The notes beneath the pieces were generated by a model that worked only from the letters and a program-made list of their open reading frames with translations, did no database searches and was not told the DNA's origin. Below, one piece after another: positions 53,386 through 61,499 of a DNA stretch of 64,000 bases; within the stretch, counting starts at the first letter, position 1; each line of letters opens with the position of its first letter. The stretch spans positions 372,001 to 436,000 of the forward strand of contig DASZZP010000083.1 of assembly GCA_035544875.1 (NCBI GenBank), read 5' to 3'. This DNA comes from JASLEW01 sp035544875 (GTDB lineage Bacteria; Acidobacteriota; Thermoanaerobaculia; Multivoradales; UBA5704). Position numbers and translations under genes: made by a program.

Positions 53386-56382
53386 ATGGGCATCAGAGAC
53401 CTCGCACGGCGGGTGAGCGCGGCGCGGACGGCAGCCGAAGCGCGGGGCGAGACGTTCTACCCCGGCGCGAGCCGGGTCCACCTCGCCGCCTTTCCGCCCA
53501 AGGAGCGCTGGGACGACTGGGTGGAGCTCGACTCGCGCTCGTGGCCCGAGCGGGTTGAGCGCCGCTACCTGCTGGTGCCCACCACCTGCTTCAACTGCGA
53601 GTCGGCATGCGGCCTGCTCGCCTACGTCGAGCGCGAGACGCTGCAGGTGGCGAAGTTCGAGGGCAACCCAGAGCATCCGGGCTCGCGCGGGCGCAACTGC
53701 GCCAAGGGGCCTGCCACCCTGAACCAGGTCACCGACCCGGACCGCATCCTCTTTCCGCTCAAGCGTGCCGGGCGGCGCGGCGAGGGCAAATGGGAGCGGG
53801 TGGGTTGGGACGAGGTCCTCGACGAGCTTGCCCGGCGCATCCGCAGGGCGATCGTCGAGCGGCGCCAGGGCGAGATCATGTATCACGTCGGACGTCCGGG
53901 AGAGGACGGATTCACCGAGCGCGTGCTGGCCAACTGGGGCGTGGATGGGCACAACTCCCACACCAACATCTGCTCCGCCGGCGCCCGCGCCGGCTACGCG
54001 TTCTGGAGCGGCATCGACCGGCCGAGCCCCGACCACGCGCGCGCCAAGCTGATCCTCCTGGTGAGCTCCCACCTCGAGGCTGGCCACTACTTCAACCCGC
54101 ACGCGCAGCGCATCATCGAAGGCAAGCAGCAGGGCGCCAAGCTGATCGTCTTCGACACGCGGCTCTCCAACACCGCCACCCACGCCGACCTCTGGGCGGC
54201 GCCGATCCCGGGCTCCGAGGCGGCGATCTTCCTCGCGGTCGCCAACCATCTGATCCAGAACCGGCTCTACGACCGCGAGTTCGTGCGCCGGTGGTGGAAC
54301 TGGCAGGAATACCTCGAAACCGAGCACCCGGAGCTCGCGCCGTCGTTCGAGAGCTTCGAGACGGTGCTCGGGACGCTCTATGCCGGCTATTCCTTCGACT
54401 ACGCCGCCGCCGAGTCGGGGCTGGAAGCCGGCGTCGTCGCGCAGATCGCCGAGCTGGTGGCGGGCGCCGGCACGCGTCTGGCGACCCACACCTGGCGCAG
54501 CGCCGCCTCCGGCAACCTCGGGGGCTGGCAGGTGGCGCGCACCCTGTTCCTGCTCAACGCCCTGCTCGGGGCGGTGGCGACCGAGGGCGGCACCTATCCC
54601 AATGCCTGGAACAAGTTCGTTCCCCGGCCCATCCATCTGCCGCGCCACCCGGAGCACTGGAACGAGCTCACCTGGCCGGTCGAGTATCCGCTGTCCATGT
54701 ACGAGCTGTCGTTTCTGCTGCCGCACCTGCTCAAGGAGCGGCGCGGGCGGCTCGACGTCTATTTCACCCGGGTCTACAACCCGGTGTGGACTAACCCCGA
54801 CGGCTTCAGCTGGATCGAGGTGTTGACCGACGAGCAGCTGGTGGGCCTGCACGTCGCCCTCACCCCGACCTGGAGCGAGACCGCCTACTTCGCCGACTTC
54901 GTCCTGCCCATGGGGCACGGCTCCGAGCGCCACGACCTCCACTCGTACGAGACCCACGACGCGCAGTGGCTGGGCTTCCGCCAGCCGGTGCTGCGGGCCG
55001 CCCGCGCCCGGCTCGGCGAAGCCATTCACGACAGCCGCGAGGCAAACCCCGGCGAGGTCTGGGAGGAGAACGAGTTCTGGCTGGAGCTCACCTGGCGCAT
55101 CGATCCCGACGGCAGCCTGGGCATCCGCAAGTTCGCCGAGTCGCTTGCCCGCCCCGGCACGCGCCTGAGCGTCGAGGAGTACTACGGCTATATCTTCGAG
55201 AACTCCGTTCCCGGGCTGCCGGAAAGGGCCAGGAAAGAAGGGCTCGAGCCGCTGGCCTTCATGCGCCGCTACGGCGCCTTCGAGATCGCCCGCGGGATCG
55301 GCCCGGTCCACGAGCGCGAAGTCCCGGCGGTGGAGCTGGTGGACGTGGCCGAGGACCGCTACGGGCGGGTCTACAGCCGCGCGCCGAAGCCGCCGGCGCT
55401 CAATCTGGTGCCCACCGGCCTCCCCGATCCTGACGCCTCCGGCCGGCGGCTTGCCGGCGTGCGCGTGGACGGCATGGTGCGGGCGGGGTTCCCCACCCCC
55501 AGCGGCCGGCTCGAGTTCTATTCGGGGACGCTGGCGCGCTGGGGCTGGCGCGAGCAGGCGCTGCCGGGCTACATCCGGAGCCACGTTCATCCGCAGAGCC
55601 TGGGCGAGGGGCAGATGTGCCTCATCTCGACCTTCCGGCTGCCGGTCCACATCCACACCCGCAGCGCCAACGCCAAGTGGCTGGACGAGATCGCCCACAG
55701 CAACCCGCTCTGGATCCATCCCCGCGACGCGGCGCGCCTGGGCGTCGGGACCGGCGACCTGGTGCGGATCGAGACCGAGATCGGCCATTTCGTCGACCAG
55801 GCCTGGGTGACGGAGGGGATTCGGCCCGGGGTGGTGGCCTGCAGCCATCACATGGGGCGCTGGAAGCTCTCCGGGCAGGGCCAGGGCCAGCGGCAGCTCA
55901 TGGCCACCGTAGCGCTCGGCCACGAGGGGAGCGCCTGGACGATGCGCCGCGAGCGCGGCGTCGAGCCCTACGCCTCGGCCGATCCCGACTCGGCGCGGAT
56001 CTGGTGGACCGACACGGGCGTGCACCAGAACCTGACCTTTCCGGTCCACCCCGATCCGGTCTCCGGCATGCACTGCTGGCACCAGGCGGTGCGGGTGCGG
56101 AAGGCCGAGACCGGCGACCGCTACGGCGAGGTCGCCGTCGACACCGCGAAATCGCACCAGGTCTACAAGGAGTGGCTTGCCAGGACCCGCCCGGCCACCC
56201 GGATCTCGCCCGACGGCACGCGCCGGCCCCACTGGTTGATCCGGCCGCTCCGGCCTTCGCGCGAGGCCTACCGCCTGCCCCAAGGTCCGCCAGGCTCATC
56301 CACCACATCAGCCCCGCCGCGGTCCGACCCGCCTGCTGCCGCCGCCGGCGGTGCCCCGGGCCAGGGCCCGGGCCAGGGCTAG
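53386..56382 (+). CDS. Molybdopterin oxidoreductase catalytic subunit (PsrA/PhsA-like class)
   Basis: A 998-residue DMSO-reductase-family protein. A [4Fe-4S] site is at ~68-105 (CFNCESACG ... GRNCAKG). The region around Cys196 (NSHTNICSAGARAGYAFWSG) aligns with the Mo-ligand loop, so Cys is the likely ligand. VSSHLEAGHYFNP, DTRLSNTATHADLWAAPIPG and the C-terminal molybdopterin dinucleotide domain (NPLWIHPRDAARLGVGTGDLV) complete the fold. ATG 53386 follows GGGAGAGGGAAG. The mature N-terminus has no twin-arginine signal, so the enzyme may face the cytoplasm. The substrate (sulfur, arsenic or nitrogen oxyanion) is not determined. The C-terminus is a Pro/Gly-rich tail. Confidence 0.87.
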   Translation: MGIRDLARRVSAARTAAEARGETFYPGASRVHLAAFPPKERWDDWVELDSRSWPERVERRYLLVPTTCFNCESACGLLAYVERETLQVAKFEGNPEHPGSRGRNCAKGPATLNQVTDPDRILFPLKRAGRRGEGKWERVGWDEVLDELARRIRRAIVERRQGEIMYHVGRPGEDGFTERVLANWGVDGHNSHTNICSAGARAGYAFWSGIDRPSPDHARAKLILLVSSHLEAGHYFNPHAQRIIEGKQQGAKLIVFDTRLSNTATHADLWAAPIPGSEAAIFLAVANHLIQNRLYDREFVRRWWNWQEYLETEHPELAPSFESFETVLGTLYAGYSFDYAAAESGLEAGVVAQIAELVAGAGTRLATHTWRSAASGNLGGWQVARTLFLLNALLGAVATEGGTYPNAWNKFVPRPIHLPRHPEHWNELTWPVEYPLSMYELSFLLPHLLKERRGRLDVYFTRVYNPVWTNPDGFSWIEVLTDEQLVGLHVALTPTWSETAYFADFVLPMGHGSERHDLHSYETHDAQWLGFRQPVLRAARARLGEAIHDSREANPGEVWEENEFWLELTWRIDPDGSLGIRKFAESLARPGTRLSVEEYYGYIFENSVPGLPERARKEGLEPLAFMRRYGAFEIARGIGPVHEREVPAVELVDVAEDRYGRVYSRAPKPPALNLVPTGLPDPDASGRRLAGVRVDGMVRAGFPTPSGRLEFYSGTLARWGWREQALPGYIRSHVHPQSLGEGQMCLISTFRLPVHIHTRSANAKWLDEIAHSNPLWIHPRDAARLGVGTGDLVRIETEIGHFVDQAWVTEGIRPGVVACSHHMGRWKLSGQGQGQRQLMATVALGHEGSAWTMRRERGVEPYASADPDSARIWWTDTGVHQNLTFPVHPDPVSGMHCWHQAVRVRKAETGDRYGEVAVDTAKSHQVYKEWLARTRPATRISPDGTRRPHWLIRPLRPSREAYRLPQGPPGSSTTSAPPRSDPPAAAAGGAPGQGPGQG

Positions 56383-56409
56383 GCCCGAGCCCGGCGTGGC
56401 CGCCTGACC

Positions 56410-57342
56410 GTGGAGCTCTTCCGGGCCCTGGGCGCCCTCTGCGAGTCGCCGCGCCCCGAGCTGCAGGGGATCGCCGACCTCCTCGAGCTCGGAGCGCTCC
56501 CCACGCGCGCCGCCCACGGCGACCTCTTCCTCTTCCAGCTCTACCCCTACGCCTCGGTCTATCTGGGCGCCGAGGGAATGATGGGAGGAGAGGCGGGCGA
56601 CCGGATCGCGGGCTTCTGGCGCGCTCTCGGGCAGACGCCGCCGCCGGAGCCCGACCATCTGGCGCTGATGCTCGGCCTGCAGGCGCGACTCAGCGAGCTC
56701 GAGGCGGCGGCGGAGGCCGCTGACGGACCGGAGCGGGAACGACCTGCCGGCAGCGCCGGCTATGGCGACGGCAACCTGGCGGCAGCGCCGGCCGCCGGCC
56801 GCTGGCGCCACGCCCGCGCGGCCTTTCTGTGGGAGCACCTGCTCTGCTGGCTGCCGCTCTTCCTCGGCAAGCTCGCCGGCCTCGCGGCGGTCGCCGCGCC
56901 GTTCTACCTGCGCTGGGGCGCCCTCCTGCGCGACGCCTTGCGCGAGGAGGCGGCCGCCCTGCGCCTGCCGGCCCGGCTGCCGCTGCACCTGCGCGCCGCG
57001 CCCGGCATCGCGAGCCCCCGGGATGAAGAGGGGGGGCCGCAAGCCTTCCTACGATCGCTGCTCAGCCCGGTGCGCAGCGGCATGATCCTCACCCGCGCCG
57101 ACCTCGCCCGCGCCGCTCGCGACCTCGATCTGGCGCCGCGGGCCGGCGAGCGCCGCCTGGCCCTCGAGACCATGCTCGATCAGGACGCCGCGGCAGCCCT
57201 GGCCTGGCTCGGCGCCGAGGCCGCCGCCTGGGCGGGCCGCCACCAGCCGGAGCTCCACTTCGCCCCGCAGCTCGCCGACTTCTGGCGCGCCCGCGCCGAG
57301 GCCACCGCCCGGCTGCTCGGTGACCTGTGGGCGGACCTCTAG
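56410..57342 (+). CDS. TorD/DmsD-family molybdoenzyme maturation chaperone
   Basis: A 310-residue all-helical protein starting GTG-encoded MELFRALGALCESPRPEL. The TorD hallmark PPEPDHLALMLGLQARLSEL (the E-x-DH motif) is followed by WEHLLCWLPLFLGKL, typical of chaperones that hold the apoenzyme while the Mo cofactor is inserted. Its position directly after the catalytic subunit supports a dedicated role. The second half (~200-310) is longer than in simple TorD proteins. Confidence 0.85.
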   Translation: MELFRALGALCESPRPELQGIADLLELGALPTRAAHGDLFLFQLYPYASVYLGAEGMMGGEAGDRIAGFWRALGQTPPPEPDHLALMLGLQARLSELEAAAEAADGPERERPAGSAGYGDGNLAAAPAAGRWRHARAAFLWEHLLCWLPLFLGKLAGLAAVAAPFYLRWGALLRDALREEAAALRLPARLPLHLRAAPGIASPRDEEGGPQAFLRSLLSPVRSGMILTRADLARAARDLDLAPRAGERRLALETMLDQDAAAALAWLGAEAAAWAGRHQPELHFAPQLADFWRARAEATARLLGDLWADL

Positions 57343-57403
57343 CGCGAGAACGTGTAGATGATCCTCATTCCCACCCGAATAGGCCGACGAGGGCAATGAC
57401 ACC

Positions 57404-57751
57404 TCATGGATGGGCGGCGCCCATGACCTGGATGCGCCCTCGCTCGCGGTTGCGGGGCTTCGCCTTGACCACGATCTCCACGTCCTGGCCGAGTGCGGTC
57501 AAGAGGCGCATCAGGCGCTCGCTGGAGAAGTTCGCGAGACGACCGTTGAGCAGCGCCGAGACCTTCGGCTGATCGACGCCCATGAGCGCTGCCGCGGCGG
57601 CCTGGGTCAGCCGCCGGCGCTTGATGATCTGCCGGATGTGGCTGGCAAGCTGGGCCTTGGTCAGCTCCTCTTCGGGCTCGGCGAAACCTAGATCGGCGAA
57701 CACGTTGCCGCTGCTTGGCGTCACCGGGATCTCGGGTTCTTGCTTGACCAT
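57404..57751 (-). CDS. XRE-family HTH antitoxin (HigA-like), apparently orphan
   Basis: A 115-residue protein with a helix-turn-helix at ~30-95: LTKAQLASHIRQIIKRRRLTQAAAAALMGVDQPKVSALLNGRL. It continues FSSERLMRLLTALGQDVEIVVK, the pattern of the HigA/'XRE antitoxin' family that follows HigB/RelE-like toxins. Here the preceding frame keeps only a toxin N-terminus, so the antitoxin lacks a partner. A palindrome lies upstream within the promoter. It may still regulate itself or act on other loci. Confidence 0.8.
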   Translation of the reverse strand: MVKQEPEIPVTPSSGNVFADLGFAEPEEELTKAQLASHIRQIIKRRRLTQAAAAALMGVDQPKVSALLNGRLANFSSERLMRLLTALGQDVEIVVKAKPRNRERGRIQVMGAAHP

Positions 57752-57833
57752 TGGTCATAATCCTCTCTTGCCCGCTTGAGTTGCTGCCGACCCAGCGTAC
57801 CGGCTTGGGCTGGATCTGGTCTCGGGTCGCCAT
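57752..57833 (-). pseudogene. HigB/RelE-like toxin remnant
   Basis: The frame begins MATRDQIQPKPVRWVGSN, matching the start of Gp49/HigB-type toxins (KP-x-WVGSS-x-DDL). It runs within a few residues into unrelated sequence at the higA ribosome binding site. About 80-90 residues, including the catalytic part, appear to be deleted. Confidence 0.45.
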
Positions 57834-57859
57834 CTTCAGTCGATCGCTTGTTCCCCTAA

Positions 57860-57888
57860 AGACTATGCCTGTTCAGGCATAGGGTCAA
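57860..57888 (-). promoter_or_regulatory. Promoter and palindromic operator of the higBA locus
   Basis: Minus-strand TTGACC (57888-57883) and TAGTCT (57865-57860) are 17 bases apart. The perfect palindrome CTATGCCTG-TT-CAGGCATAG (57863-57882) covers the spacer, as expected for an autorepressor site. Confidence 0.6.
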
Positions 57889-57889
57889 G

Positions 57890-60076
57890 CTAACGCGCCG
57901 GCGACGCCGCGGCCTCCTTCGCCGCGTCGCGGCCGAGGCAGTCGAAGAGGAAGGCGTAGTAGAGGGCGGTCTCGTGTAGGCGCTGGAAGCGGCCCGATCT
58001 GCCGCCGTGCCCGGCCTCCATGTTGACGTGGAGGAGCAGCGGGCGGGAATCGGTTTTCCGCGCCCGGAGTTTTGCCACCCACTTCGCGGGCTCGAAATAC
58101 TGGACCTGGCTGTCCCACAGGCCGGTCGACACCATGAGCGCCGGGTAGGCCTTGCGCTCGACGTTGTCGTAGGGCGAGTAGGAAAGCATGTAGTCGTAGT
58201 AGGTCTTCTCTTTTGGATTCCCCCACTCGTCGAATTCGTTGCTCGTGAGCGGTATGGTCGCGTCGAGCATGGTGGTCACGACGTCGACGAAGGGCACCAG
58301 CGCGACGACGCCGCGGTAGCACTCCGGGCACTGGTTGACGACCGCGCCCATGAGCAGCCCGCCAGCGCTGCCTCCGAGAGCAAAGATCCTGTCCCGCGCC
58401 GCGTAACCGGAAGCGGCGAGGAAGCGCGTCACGTCCACGAAGTCGTTGAAGGTGTTTTTCTTGTTGAGCAGCTTGCCGTTCTCGTACCAGCTCCTTCCGA
58501 GCTCCTGGCCGCCGCGGATGTGGGCGATCGCGTAGACGAAGCCGCGGTCGAGAAGTGAAAGGAGGTTGGGCTCGAAGGAGGGGTCCGAGGCAGCGCCGTA
58601 GGAGCCGTAGCCGTACTGCAGGAGGGGCGCGCTGCCGTCGCGGGCGAAGCCCTTGCGGTAGACGATCGAGACCGGGATGCGCTGGCCGTCGCGGGCGGGC
58701 GCCCAGACGTACTCGGACTCGTAGCGCGCCGGGTCGAAGCCGCCGAGGACCGGAGTGCGCTTGAGCAGCTTCCGGGCGCCGGTCGCGAGCTCGAGGTCGT
58801 AGGTGGTCGCCGGAATCGTGAGCGACGAATAGACGTAGCGCAGCGTGCCGGAATCCTGCTCCGGGTTCTGCCCCATCCGCATGACGTAGGCCGGATCTTC
58901 GGCGTCGATCAGCCACTCCTTGCCGTCGCTCCAGCGCTTGACGCGGATCTTGCGCAGCCCGCCCGAGCGCTCGCCGACGGCGAAGTAGTCCTTGAGCGCC
59001 GCGAAGTCGTCGTAGACGAAGGCGTCCTCGCGCGCCGGCACGACGTCTTGCCATGCCGCGCGGTCGGCGACCCGCGCCATCGGCGCGCGGACGATGCGGA
59101 AATTCTTCGCCCTCCAGTTGGTGCGCAGGACGAAATCGCCGCCCAGGTCCGTGGCGTCGTACTCGTGATCGCGCTCGCGCGGCATGAGGATGTGGAAGGC
59201 GAGCCGCGGGTCGTCGGCGCTCGCCAGCCATTCCTCGGAAGCCACCGTGCAGTAGACCTTGATCCAGAGGAAGCGGTCGCTCGGACTCTTGCTCACATGG
59301 ATGTAGTACGACTGGTCCTTCTCCTCGTACACCAGGGGATCTCGTTTGGGGTCGGTGCCGAGGACGTGCTTCTTCACCCGCTGGCCAAGCAGAGTGACCG
59401 GGTCCTTCTCGATGTAGAGCACGGTGCGGTTGTCGTTGGCCCAGGCGAAATCGGGCTCGACGCCCGGGATCGCGTCCGGCAACGCCGCGCCGGATTCGAG
59501 ATTGCGGAAGCGCAGGGTGTAGCGGCGGCGCCCGACGGTGTCCTCGCCGTAGGCCAGGATCCGTCCGTCCCGGGTCACGGTGGTGCCGGCAATCTGGAAG
59601 AAGGAGTGACCGGCGGCGAGCGCGTTGCCGTCCAGCATGATCAGCTCCGGCGCCTCGGGCGAGCCCTTCCGGCGGGCGTAGATCGGGTACTCCTTGCCTT
59701 CCTCGAAGCGCTGGTAGTACCAGTAGCCGTTCTTGCGCTGCGGCACCGTCGAATCGTCCTGCTTGATCCGCCCCTGCAGCTCGCGGAAGAGGAGGTCTTG
59801 CTCTGCCTGCGTGTGCGCCGTCATCGCGTCGGTATACGCGTTCTCTGCCTTGAGATATGCGAGGACCTCGGGTTTCGACCGCGTGTCATCGCGCAGCCAG
59901 TAGTAGTCGTCGCTGCGCGCCCCGTTCGGGGAGGGGACGTCGTGGGGGTGCACCGCGGCGACCGGCGGAGCGGGAGCGGGCCGCGAATCCGGCGCCGCCA
60001 CCACGCTGGCGGTCGCATGTGCGAGCAAAGACGCGAACGCGACGGCGGGCACGAATCGGAGCAAGCGCATGCGCAT
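57890..60076 (-). CDS. ptrB: Exported oligopeptidase B (prolyl oligopeptidase family S9A)
   Basis: A 728-residue serine peptidase. A signal peptide (LLRFVPAVAFASLLAHATASVVAA) is followed by a beta-propeller (~40-430) that starts DDYYWLRDDTRSKPEVLAYL. The alpha/beta-hydrolase catalytic domain carries Ser570 in GGSAGGLLMG, Asp655 in DSQVQYFEPAKW and His690 in GHGGRSGR. These motifs are those of oligopeptidase B, which cuts peptides after basic residues. E. coli PtrB is cytoplasmic, whereas the signal here places it in the periplasm. The ATG at 60076 has GGTGGAGG upstream. The C-terminus ends AASPAR. Confidence 0.92.
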   Translation of the reverse strand: MRMRLLRFVPAVAFASLLAHATASVVAAPDSRPAPAPPVAAVHPHDVPSPNGARSDDYYWLRDDTRSKPEVLAYLKAENAYTDAMTAHTQAEQDLLFRELQGRIKQDDSTVPQRKNGYWYYQRFEEGKEYPIYARRKGSPEAPELIMLDGNALAAGHSFFQIAGTTVTRDGRILAYGEDTVGRRRYTLRFRNLESGAALPDAIPGVEPDFAWANDNRTVLYIEKDPVTLLGQRVKKHVLGTDPKRDPLVYEEKDQSYYIHVSKSPSDRFLWIKVYCTVASEEWLASADDPRLAFHILMPRERDHEYDATDLGGDFVLRTNWRAKNFRIVRAPMARVADRAAWQDVVPAREDAFVYDDFAALKDYFAVGERSGGLRKIRVKRWSDGKEWLIDAEDPAYVMRMGQNPEQDSGTLRYVYSSLTIPATTYDLELATGARKLLKRTPVLGGFDPARYESEYVWAPARDGQRIPVSIVYRKGFARDGSAPLLQYGYGSYGAASDPSFEPNLLSLLDRGFVYAIAHIRGGQELGRSWYENGKLLNKKNTFNDFVDVTRFLAASGYAARDRIFALGGSAGGLLMGAVVNQCPECYRGVVALVPFVDVVTTMLDATIPLTSNEFDEWGNPKEKTYYDYMLSYSPYDNVERKAYPALMVSTGLWDSQVQYFEPAKWVAKLRARKTDSRPLLLHVNMEAGHGGRSGRFQRLHETALYYAFLFDCLGRDAAKEAAASPAR

Positions 60077-60153
60077 GAGGCCTCCACCGAGCAGAAGGCC
60101 GCCGGGCAGGTGCACGCCGGCGCGACCGCTCGAGCCCGGCAATCCTACTCGAA

Positions 60154-60349
60154 GGAAATTGGTCCGCGCGCCAGGGGAGGGGGCGTCCCCTTCCCCCCCG
60201 GCGCCGCCGGGCAGGGACCCGGCGGCTTCCGACAACCGGGAAGGGGACTCGCGGGGGTTGCGGGGGGCGATCCGATCGATGCTTCGAGTAGGCCTCGACC
60301 GCCACATCGCAGCAGCGTTACATGCCGCGGGATCGGCACCGCCGGTGGG
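60154..60349 (-). repeat. Dispersed ~170-bp intergenic repeat, copy E
   Basis: Full-length but modified copy in reverse orientation. About 36 bases (CGCCGCCGGGCAGGGACC...CGACAACC) replace the loop of the C/G hairpin, while both flanks (AAATTGGTCC side and TCGATGCTTCGAGTAGGCC side) match copies A-C. It fills the space between the oligopeptidase start and the transglycosylase stop. Confidence 0.82.
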
Positions 60350-60379
60350 CGCTCGAACCTGTTCAGGGCAAAGCGGCTG

Positions 60380-61267
60380 CTAGCGGGTTGACGAGCTCGG
60401 CGGAGCCGGGGCCGCCGCCGCCACCGCGGCCGGCTGCGTCAGCTCGGCCGCGAGGACGAATCCGAGCCGGGCATAGATGCGCTGCACATAGCCGCGGGTC
60501 TCCGCGAACGGGGGCAGGCCGCCGAAGCGCTCGACCGCCCCTTCACCGGCGTTGTAAGCCGCCAGAACGCGCAGCGGATCCTCGCCGTAGCGGTCGACCA
60601 GCCAGCGCAGGTAGCGGCTGCCGGTCTCCAGGTTCTTGCGCGGGTTGAAGAGGTCCTTGCGCCGCCGCACGCCAAAGCGGCGCGCCGTGGCCGGGCGGAC
60701 CTGCATCAGGCCGCAGGCGCCGCGGCGCGACACGGCGCGCGGGTTGAAACCCGACTCCACTCCGACCAGCGCCGCCACCAGCCGCGGATTCAAGGCGTGG
60801 CGGCTGGCGGTGCTGTAGATCAGCTTGCCAAAAGGCGTGCGCGGCACGCCGAGCGCGCGATCGAACCCGAGCGGCGGCACCGGCTCGGGGCGCAACGCCA
60901 AGGGCGGCGGCGCCGTAACCGGCGAGGGCAGCGCGCCGGCAGCCCTTGCTGCAGGCACTGAGGGCACTGTGGGCACGTCCGGCTCCGCTCGCTCCACGCC
61001 GGCGTCAGCCGCCGCCCAGGGAGAAAGCTCGGCCGCGGGCCCATCCTCCGCCGGCAGCGGACAGGTCCCAAGGGCTTGCGCGGAAGGGCTCGATCCGATC
61101 GCGCCGATCGCACCGATCGCAGTCGTGGCGGCGGGGAACTGCGAAGAGGCTGCGGCAGGTGGAACGGCCTCGGTGGCGCGCGCCGCAGCGCCGGCCGCCA
61201 GCCAGCCGAGCCCGAGCAAGCCGGCGGCCCTCATCAGACGGGAAGGGAACGACCGTTTCGAGCGCAA
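60380..61267 (-). CDS. Lytic transglycosylase (SLT domain)
   Basis: A 295-residue exported protein. The N-terminal signal (RLMRAAGLLGLGWLAAGAAARA) is followed by a ~100-residue Ala/Pro-rich linker that includes a 9-bp-period tract (TTAIGAIGAIGSS). The C-terminal SLT domain (~145-280) has catalytic Glu171 in VGVESGFNP, then RRGACGLMQVRPATA and AYNAGEGAVERFGG. It cleaves peptidoglycan between MurNAc and GlcNAc. The TTG start at 61267 has GGAGGG upstream; ATG 61234 is an alternative. A TTGACA/TATGTA promoter lies at 61353-61382. Confidence 0.9.
   Translation of the reverse strand: MRSKRSFPSRLMRAAGLLGLGWLAAGAAARATEAVPPAAASSQFPAATTAIGAIGAIGSSPSAQALGTCPLPAEDGPAAELSPWAAADAGVERAEPDVPTVPSVPAARAAGALPSPVTAPPPLALRPEPVPPLGFDRALGVPRTPFGKLIYSTASRHALNPRLVAALVGVESGFNPRAVSRRGACGLMQVRPATARRFGVRRRKDLFNPRKNLETGSRYLRWLVDRYGEDPLRVLAAYNAGEGAVERFGGLPPFAETRGYVQRIYARLGFVLAAELTQPAAVAAAAPAPPSSSTR
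61092..61127. repeat. 9-bp-period tandem tract inside the transglycosylase gene
   Basis: Units GATCCGATC, GCGCCGATC, GCACCGATC and GCAGTCGTG encode AIG repeats in the linker. A second 9-bp tract (GGCACTGAG, GGCACTGTG, GGCACGTCC) lies at 60954-60980 in the same gene. Confidence 0.65.
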
Positions 61268-61352
61268 GCGTCCCTCCGGTCAGGAGTTCACGACGAGCAC
61301 CCGCTGCGTGCTGCCCGACGGGTCAGTCTTCAGAGCCGAGACAAGACGGCGA

Positions 61353-61382
61353 TACATACAAGACCGCGCTCCATCCTGTCAA
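61353..61382 (-). promoter_or_regulatory. Promoter of the lytic transglycosylase gene
   Basis: A perfect TTGACA (61382-61377) and TATGTA (61358-61353) with an 18-base spacer on the minus strand, ~85 bases before the start codon. Confidence 0.6.
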
Positions 61383-61499
61383 TCTGCCGCTCGACTTGCG
61401 CCGCGTTCTCCTTCCCGTTCCGCCTGCGGTCATGTAACGTTGTGGCGAGGGGGGGCCGCTGGCGGCGCGCGGCGCCCGGTCGTGTCGCGGGAGGTGTGC

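Noticed and set aside
53386..56382. Formate dehydrogenase, possibly with selenocysteine
   Set aside because: There is no in-frame UGA, and the Mo-ligand region has Cys196 in a PsrA/NapA-like context; no formate-specific His-Arg pair was recognised.
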